DNA of 39,993 bases from Tolypothrix campylonemoides VB511288 (GTDB lineage: Bacteria > Cyanobacteriota > Cyanobacteriia > Cyanobacteriales > Nostocaceae): assembly GCA_000828075.3 (NCBI GenBank), contig JXCB02000033.1, positions 41,417 to 81,409 on the forward strand, given 5' to 3'. Of this stretch, positions 34,932-39,993 are shown in pieces. Under the pieces are notes generated by a model. That model worked only from the letters and a program-made list of their open reading frames with translations, was not told where the DNA came from and ran no database searches. A program made the position numbers and the translations under genes. Positions within the stretch are counted from its first letter, which is position 1. Each line of letters starts with the position of its first letter.

Positions 34932-37900
34932 TTATTTATTGATATCGCACAGTGCATTATCGATACAAATTCTCAAATGTCTAGCTAATTCCTGAATATT
35001 CGGTTCAACGAAAATTGAGAAATGATCCCCTGGAACTTCAATAACTGGAATAGGTTGACTAGAATATTTTCCCCAACCTAGTAAGGGGTCATCAGTATGA
35101 AATTCCGGGCTTTCAAAGTCATGAATAATCTCCTCATTAGCTCTCAACAGAATCATGGAGTGAGGATAAACTTGGGGAAGATAATCTCGCATAGCTTGGA
35201 CATGAACTTTGAAAAGTTGGTAATAGCGGAGAAAATCTTTAATTTCTGTATCGCTAAAAATGTAGTTTGTTTTTTTATTGACTAAATGAAGTTGCTCGTT
35301 TAATGGCAAATCTCGAAGTTCCTCAAAAGTTACCGAAAACTCTACGTTATTATTAGTTTTTATTGATTCTGCCATGCGGAGTAAGAATTTTGCATCATCA
35401 TCTTTTGTAGATTCAATGCGTGTTTCTGGTAGTATGGCATCGATAACAACTAACAAACTTACTGTTTGACCTTGTTTTTGCAATTGCTGTGCTATTTCAA
35501 AAGCAAGTACACCACCGTAACAATGACCTCCTAAAAGATAAGGATCATTTGGTTGTACTTTACGAATTTCTTTCAGGTAGCGAGATGCTGTTTCCTCAAC
35601 TGAAATAATTTCCGGTTCCTCTTGGTCAGGGGTATGTTGCAAGGCATAAAATGGATAGTCCTCACCAAGTCTTCTGGACAAGTTAAAGTATTGACGAACA
35701 CCTCCCCCAGCACCATGGATACAAAAGAAAGGTATTTTGGAACCAGAAGAGTTAATTGCAACTAGAGGAGAATTAGATGTTTCACCGACTGGCTGATTGA
35801 CAACTTGAGCTAGTTTTTCAATTGTTGGGTTTTCAAAAAGAGTAGATAGGGGAAGATTATGTCCAAATCGGTCTTGGATTTGAGCCATTAAGCGAACAGC
35901 TAAAAATGAGTGTCCACCTAAGTCAAAGAAGTTATCTGTTACCCCAATCGGGCTAGTATTCAGGAGATTTTCCCAAAGTTTAACTAATGATAATTCTGTA
36001 AAATTACGAGCAGCGACGAAGGATTGAGTGGTATTTGGTCGAATAACTTCATCAGTTGGTAGCGCACGCTTATCTACTTTGCCATTAGGTGTTAGTGGGA
36101 GGGCGTCCAGTACAACAAAGGCAGATGGTAGCATATAATTAGGCAGTTTTTGTTGCAAATAGGGCAACAGTTGTGCAGCTATGTCCTGATTCTCTGTGAC
36201 GACATAAGCAATCAAACGCTGATTTTTTTGAGCATCATTGCTGGCAATTACAACAGATTCTTGTACATCTGGATGTTGTGCAATAACAGTTGCAATTTCT
36301 CCCAATTCTACTCGAAAACCTCTGATTTTTACTTGATCATCACGGCGACCTAAATACTCAAGATTACCATCTTTTAGATAACGTACTAAATCACCTGTTT
36401 TATAAAGCTTAGTTCCTGGAATAAACGGGTTATCAATAAATCTCTCTTGAGTCAATTGCGGACGATGCAAATATCCTGTTGCTAATCCATCACCACCAAC
36501 ATAAAGTTCACCAACAACCCCTACAGGTGTTGGTTGTAAATGGCTATTTAGTACATAAACTTGAGTATTGTCAATAGGACGACCGATGGGGACACTGTTT
36601 GCTTGGTCTTGTAGTAAACTCGTGTCGTAGTAAGTAGCGTTGGCGGAAACTTCCGATGAGCCGTAAAGGTTGATGAGTTTTGCTGAGGGTATCAATTCTC
36701 GGAAAGTTTGAGCTAACTTAACAGACAGTGCTTCTCCGCTAGTTATCCAGAGTTTGAGCTGCCATAGTTTTTTAGTGAGATGACTGTAATTATCTAGAAG
36801 TAAGCGCAGTAGTGAGGGTACAAGTATAATACGGCTTACTTTGTGATGTACTAGAGCTTCTATAAATAGTTGCGGGTCTTGTACAGTTGCATTATTAATA
36901 ATTACAGCAGGAATTCCCCTTAGTAAAGGAGCAAATATTTCCCACACAGAATCTACAAAGCTAATAGCTGTTTTCTGACAACAAACTTCTCCTGGGGTGA
37001 AAGGATAGGTTTTCCATAACCAGTGTAAGCCGTTTACTGTACCGCGATGAGTGCCAAGAACGCCTTTAGGAGTTCCAGTTGAGCCAGAAGTGTAGATAAT
37101 ATAGGCAAGATTATCAGCTTTTGACGTGCTAATGGGGTTTTCTTGATTTTCTTGAGCAATTTTGTCCTTGTGAATATCTAAGCAAACCGTTTTAGCCGAA
37201 GATAATGAGAGCTTTTCTAATATTTCTTGCTTCGTAATTAACAGCGATGCTTGAGAATCAGAGAGCATAAAATTTAGACGCTCAACAGGATAACTTGGAT
37301 CAAGGGGAATGTAGGCTCCGCCAGCTTTAAGAATAGCTAAAATTCCCACCACCATATCTGTAGAACGTTCCAGACATATCGCAACTAAAGTTTCTTTTGT
37401 TACACCGTGTTTTTGTAAATAATGTGCAAGCTGATTAACTCTGTGGTTAAGTTGACGATAAGTTAGTTCCTCTGACTGATGAATTAATGCGCTTAAATCA
37501 GGTGTGAGTTGAACCTGTTGCTCAAATAATTGATCCAGAGATGCATCTTGAGGATAATCTGCAATTTGATTAAAGTTAAATAGGAGTTGTTCTTGTTCAG
37601 AAGCAGTTAAAAGTGATAATTCACAGATACGCTGCTCTGGATTAGCAACAATATTTTCTAATAAATTCTGGAAATTGTTGATAAATTGAGTAATTGTTGT
37701 TGAATCAAAAATATCTGTGTTGTACTCCAAACACCCTGTTAATCCCTCTGGGGATTCAGACATTGATAGGAAAATATCCAGTTGAGCTGTACCGCTATCA
37801 AACTCCAAAGTACGCAAAGTTAAACCAGAAACAGACTGCACAGACACTGGACTGTTTTGCAGGACAAACATGATTTCATAAAGTGGATTTCGGCTTAAGT

Positions 37901-39026
37901 CGCGTTCCGGTTGCAATTCTTCTACAAGCATCTCGAAAGGCAAATCCTGATGTGCATAAGCATCGAGAGTTACCTCACGTACTCGATGTAAAAATTCGCG
38001 GAAGCTAGGATTGCCACTGAGGTTATTACGTAACACTAAAGTATTAACAAACAAACCCAGCATTCCTTCTAATTCAGCTCGGTTTCGGTTTGCAATTGGA
38101 GAACCAATTAAGATGTCCTCTTGGTCTGTGTAGCGATATAGTAATATGTTAAATGCTGCCAGCAAACTCATAAATAAAGTGCTGTCTTCTCGCTGGCTTA
38201 ATTGTCTGAGTGCATCAGTCAGAGCTATCGAGAATGTAAAATACTGTTTGGCACCAGTGAAAGTTGTGACAGCAGGTCGGGAACGGTCTGTAGGTAACTG
38301 TAGTACAGGTAGCTCACCCTTGAGTTGTTGCTTCCAATAATTTAATTGGGTTGCTAAGAATTTACCTTGGATGCGATCGCGTTGCCAAATTGCAAAATCT
38401 GCATACTGAATGGCGAGATTGGGTAAGGGAGAAGGTTGATTTGTAGAGAAAGCAGCATACAGCGTTGACAACTCCCGCAGGAACACACCACAAGACCATC
38501 CATCCGTGATAATGTGGTGCATGGTCACAAGCAAAACGTGTTCTTGTTGACTCAAGCGAAGTAAAGTTGCTCTGACTAAAGGTCCTTTAGCTAAATTAAA
38601 GGGTTTTTTTGCTTCCTGGGCTACAAGTTGTTTCACCTCGGATTCCCAATCTTTACCAGACAAATGCTCAAGATTAATAATGGGTAAATCCCAAGTCAAT
38701 TGAGGTGCAATTTCCTGTACTGGCTCCCCATTGACAAGCTTAAAACTTGTGCGCCAAACTTCGTGACGCTTGAGAATTTCATTCAGACTTTGTTGAAGTG
38801 CTGTGATATTAAGCTGTCCTTCTATATGAAAAGCAATTGGGATATTGTAGAAGGAACTTCCATGATAAAGCTGGTCAATAAACCATAATCTTTCTTGGGA
38901 GAAAGATAAAGGAATATTTTTACAGACTTGACGCTTGGGAATAGTGTCAGCTTGAGACTTTCCCCCCTTCCATTTTTCCAGAAGAGCTTTTTTGGCTGGT
39001 GATAAATTAGAGTATTTTTTATCCAT
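34932..39026 (-). CDS. NRPS module C-A-PCP-TE
   Basis: 1364 aa, one terminal module. Residues 1-30 (LSPAKKALLEKWKGG) look like a docking or linker segment. The condensation domain (about 38-480) has HHIITDG at 170-176. The adenylation domain (about 500-990) has YTSGSTGTPKG at 645-655, YGSSE and NGKVDKR. Reading the specificity pocket against GrsA gives V691, D692, W695, I734, I761, S763, L788, A796, N797, K983 (VDWIISLANK). This is very close to the code I recall for beta-alanine (VDWVISLADK). The carrier domain has DNFFDLGGHS with Ser1040. The thioesterase (about 1095-1355) has GGHCYGG with Cys1169 as probable nucleophile and a terminal GDH (H1335). No epimerase or methyltransferase is present. 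It follows a PKS gene, so it likely adds one beta-type amino acid to a polyketide and releases it. Confidence 0.93.
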   Translation of the reverse strand: MDKKYSNLSPAKKALLEKWKGGKSQADTIPKRQVCKNIPLSFSQERLWFIDQLYHGSSFYNIPIAFHIEGQLNITALQQSLNEILKRHEVWRTSFKLVNGEPVQEIAPQLTWDLPIINLEHLSGKDWESEVKQLVAQEAKKPFNLAKGPLVRATLLRLSQQEHVLLVTMHHIITDGWSCGVFLRELSTLYAAFSTNQPSPLPNLAIQYADFAIWQRDRIQGKFLATQLNYWKQQLKGELPVLQLPTDRSRPAVTTFTGAKQYFTFSIALTDALRQLSQREDSTLFMSLLAAFNILLYRYTDQEDILIGSPIANRNRAELEGMLGLFVNTLVLRNNLSGNPSFREFLHRVREVTLDAYAHQDLPFEMLVEELQPERDLSRNPLYEIMFVLQNSPVSVQSVSGLTLRTLEFDSGTAQLDIFLSMSESPEGLTGCLEYNTDIFDSTTITQFINNFQNLLENIVANPEQRICELSLLTASEQEQLLFNFNQIADYPQDASLDQLFEQQVQLTPDLSALIHQSEELTYRQLNHRVNQLAHYLQKHGVTKETLVAICLERSTDMVVGILAILKAGGAYIPLDPSYPVERLNFMLSDSQASLLITKQEILEKLSLSSAKTVCLDIHKDKIAQENQENPISTSKADNLAYIIYTSGSTGTPKGVLGTHRGTVNGLHWLWKTYPFTPGEVCCQKTAISFVDSVWEIFAPLLRGIPAVIINNATVQDPQLFIEALVHHKVSRIILVPSLLRLLLDNYSHLTKKLWQLKLWITSGEALSVKLAQTFRELIPSAKLINLYGSSEVSANATYYDTSLLQDQANSVPIGRPIDNTQVYVLNSHLQPTPVGVVGELYVGGDGLATGYLHRPQLTQERFIDNPFIPGTKLYKTGDLVRYLKDGNLEYLGRRDDQVKIRGFRVELGEIATVIAQHPDVQESVVIASNDAQKNQRLIAYVVTENQDIAAQLLPYLQQKLPNYMLPSAFVVLDALPLTPNGKVDKRALPTDEVIRPNTTQSFVAARNFTELSLVKLWENLLNTSPIGVTDNFFDLGGHSFLAVRLMAQIQDRFGHNLPLSTLFENPTIEKLAQVVNQPVGETSNSPLVAINSSGSKIPFFCIHGAGGGVRQYFNLSRRLGEDYPFYALQHTPDQEEPEIISVEETASRYLKEIRKVQPNDPYLLGGHCYGGVLAFEIAQQLQKQGQTVSLLVVIDAILPETRIESTKDDDAKFLLRMAESIKTNNNVEFSVTFEELRDLPLNEQLHLVNKKTNYIFSDTEIKDFLRYYQLFKVHVQAMRDYLPQVYPHSMILLRANEEIIHDFESPEFHTDDPLLGWGKYSSQPIPVIEVPGDHFSIFVEPNIQELARHLRICIDNALCDINK

Positions 39027-39058
39027 TGCTAATAATTATTTCATACTTGCTAAGTTTA

Positions 39059-39254
39059 TATAGCAATCCTAGACAAGTTGTGAGATTTTCTTTGAAAACG
39101 AACCGCCAAGACGCAAAGAGCGCAAAGAAAAGAGAGAAAGAGAGTTCTCACGTAAGCGCAGAGCGCACGTTAAGGGCGTTAGCGTAAGCTCCTCGCAAGA
39201 GGCACGCGCAGCGTGTCCGTAAGGACTCAGGGCTTATGATTTAGGATTGCTATA
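39059..39254. mobile_element. MITE-like inverted-repeat element
   Basis: TATAGCAATCCTA (39059-39071) and its exact complement (39242-39254) bound 196 bp with no gene. A TA dinucleotide at each end is compatible with TA target duplication. The inside is a mosaic of small repeats, including GACGCAAAGAGCGCAAAG, GCGC AGA GCGC (39156-39166) and CCTCGCAAGAGG. It sits between the PKS and NRPS genes of the operon. Confidence 0.65.
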
Positions 39255-39267
39255 GTTCTACTTAAAA

Positions 39268-39993
39268 TTATCCATTACCCAAGAGAAGTGCTACTTCTTC
39301 CTCAGATAATTCTTCAATTTTTTCCAACATAAGTTGCTCAATCATTTCTGTCTGCTTAACTGGTGTCATTGCTTGTAATAAAAAGTCGCGCAGTGGTAAA
39401 TCTACAGGAAATTTTGCTCGCAATCGAGAAACGAGTTGAGTTGCAATCAGGGAATCTCCTCCTAACTCATAAAAGTTGTCGTAAATACCAACTTCTGTAA
39501 TACCAAGTACCTCCTGCCATATTTCCGTCACTTGTTTTTCCAACTCATTTGTCGGAGCAACATAGGAATTACTAAGATTAGGTCTGGAGTAGAGTGAGGA
39601 TGAATCTAATTGATTGGAATATTTTGAATTTTCATGATATAATGTCGCTGGCTTGTTACTTGAAGGTGATGAAGATTTAGCATCAATCCAGTATCTTTGT
39701 CGCTCAAAGGGGTATGTAGGTAAAGGCAGACGATGACGCCGTTCGTGAGTATAAAATCCTGACCAATCTATTTCAACACCAGAAAGCCACAACCGACCTA
39801 ATGTTTGCAACAACCAAGCAACATCTGATTGTTGTTCTTTAACATGGCGTAACGAAGTCAGCACTTGCTGTTTGGCATTTCTATCTAAATGTTGTGTCGT
39901 TAATGTGCTTAAAGTTCGTCCGGGTCCCACCTCCAGAAAAACACCTTCAAACTGCTTTATCAGTTGAGATATACCATCTGAAAATCTCACAGT
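39268..39993 (-). CDS. Type I polyketide synthase, 3' part (AT end and ACP)
   Basis: The frame is open to the window edge; the last 240 codons before the edge-side ATG are described. EGVFLEVGPGRTLSTL is the C-terminal end of an acyltransferase domain. GVEIDWSGFYTHERRHRLPL and PTYPFERQRYWID form the usual post-AT linker. After a Ser/Asn-rich linker an acyl carrier domain follows, with DNFYELGGDSLIATQLVSRL carrying the phosphopantetheine serine. There is no ketoreductase between AT and ACP, so this module would leave a beta-keto group, unless domains act in trans. The helical tail EKIEELSEEEVALLL may dock to the NRPS N-terminus. The KS and most of the AT lie outside the window. Confidence 0.9.
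   Translation of the reverse strand, partial: TVRFSDGISQLIKQFEGVFLEVGPGRTLSTLTTQHLDRNAKQQVLTSLRHVKEQQSDVAWLLQTLGRLWLSGVEIDWSGFYTHERRHRLPLPTYPFERQRYWIDAKSSSPSSNKPATLYHENSKYSNQLDSSSLYSRPNLSNSYVAPTNELEKQVTEIWQEVLGITEVGIYDNFYELGGDSLIATQLVSRLRAKFPVDLPLRDFLLQAMTPVKQTEMIEQLMLEKIEELSEEEVALLLGNG

Overview
The window looks like chromosomal DNA of a filamentous, probably heterocyst-forming (Nostocales-type) cyanobacterium. The signs are frequent HIP1 octamers (GCGATCGC), heptameric short tandem repeats (GGGATTG and GGGGACT types), multi-domain AAA-like/WD40 proteins, a CYP110-like cytochrome P450 pair and an NRPS/PKS cluster. No rRNA, tRNA or CRISPR array was seen. The assignment rests on gene types and repeats only; no species is claimed.

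Layout. (1) 1-2569, minus strand: a TPR protein cut by the window edge and a P-loop ATPase whose 3' end overlaps it. (2) 2570-3415: gene-poor, with the remnant of an IS66-type transposase start. (3) 3416-9652: an AhpD-like/PAS/PAS/GAF/GGDEF signalling protein, a BON-methyltransferase fusion, a convergent DUF89/ARMT1-like protein and a glycosyltransferase-TPR protein. (4) 10136-12364, minus: a YdeP-type molybdopterin oxidoreductase. (5) 12851-22178, plus: three consecutive AAA-like (AAA_35-type) ATPase genes. The first is fused to a degenerate GGDEF domain; the next two are tandem paralogues ending in 14 WD40 repeats each. (6) 22311-28320: class I fructose-bisphosphate aldolase, an IS4-family insertion sequence sitting in a 33-bp palindromic repeat array, a small exported protein, an aspartate-type aminotransferase and a DUF4336 protein.

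(7) 28761-39993, minus: a natural-product cluster that leaves the window at its right edge. In transcription order it holds the end of a type I PKS (AT end and ACP), a C-A-PCP-TE NRPS, two sister P450s, a sucrase/ferredoxin-like [2Fe-2S] protein, a MATE exporter, an unrecognised 105-aa protein and an MbtH-like protein. A simple reading is that a polyketide acyl chain is joined to one amino acid, which the specificity code suggests is beta-alanine-like, and released by a thioesterase with a cysteine nucleophile. The P450s would oxidise the product, perhaps with electrons from the [2Fe-2S] protein, and the MATE protein would export it.

The most distinctive points are the beta-amino-acid-like code and Cys thioesterase of the NRPS, the two P450s lacking the usual I-helix threonine next to a bis-histidinyl [2Fe-2S] candidate, the AAA-like/WD40 trio with repeat DNA inserted in frame into propeller blades, a 21-bp minisatellite encoding a heptad coil, and a recurring family of small hairpins with an AGA triloop.
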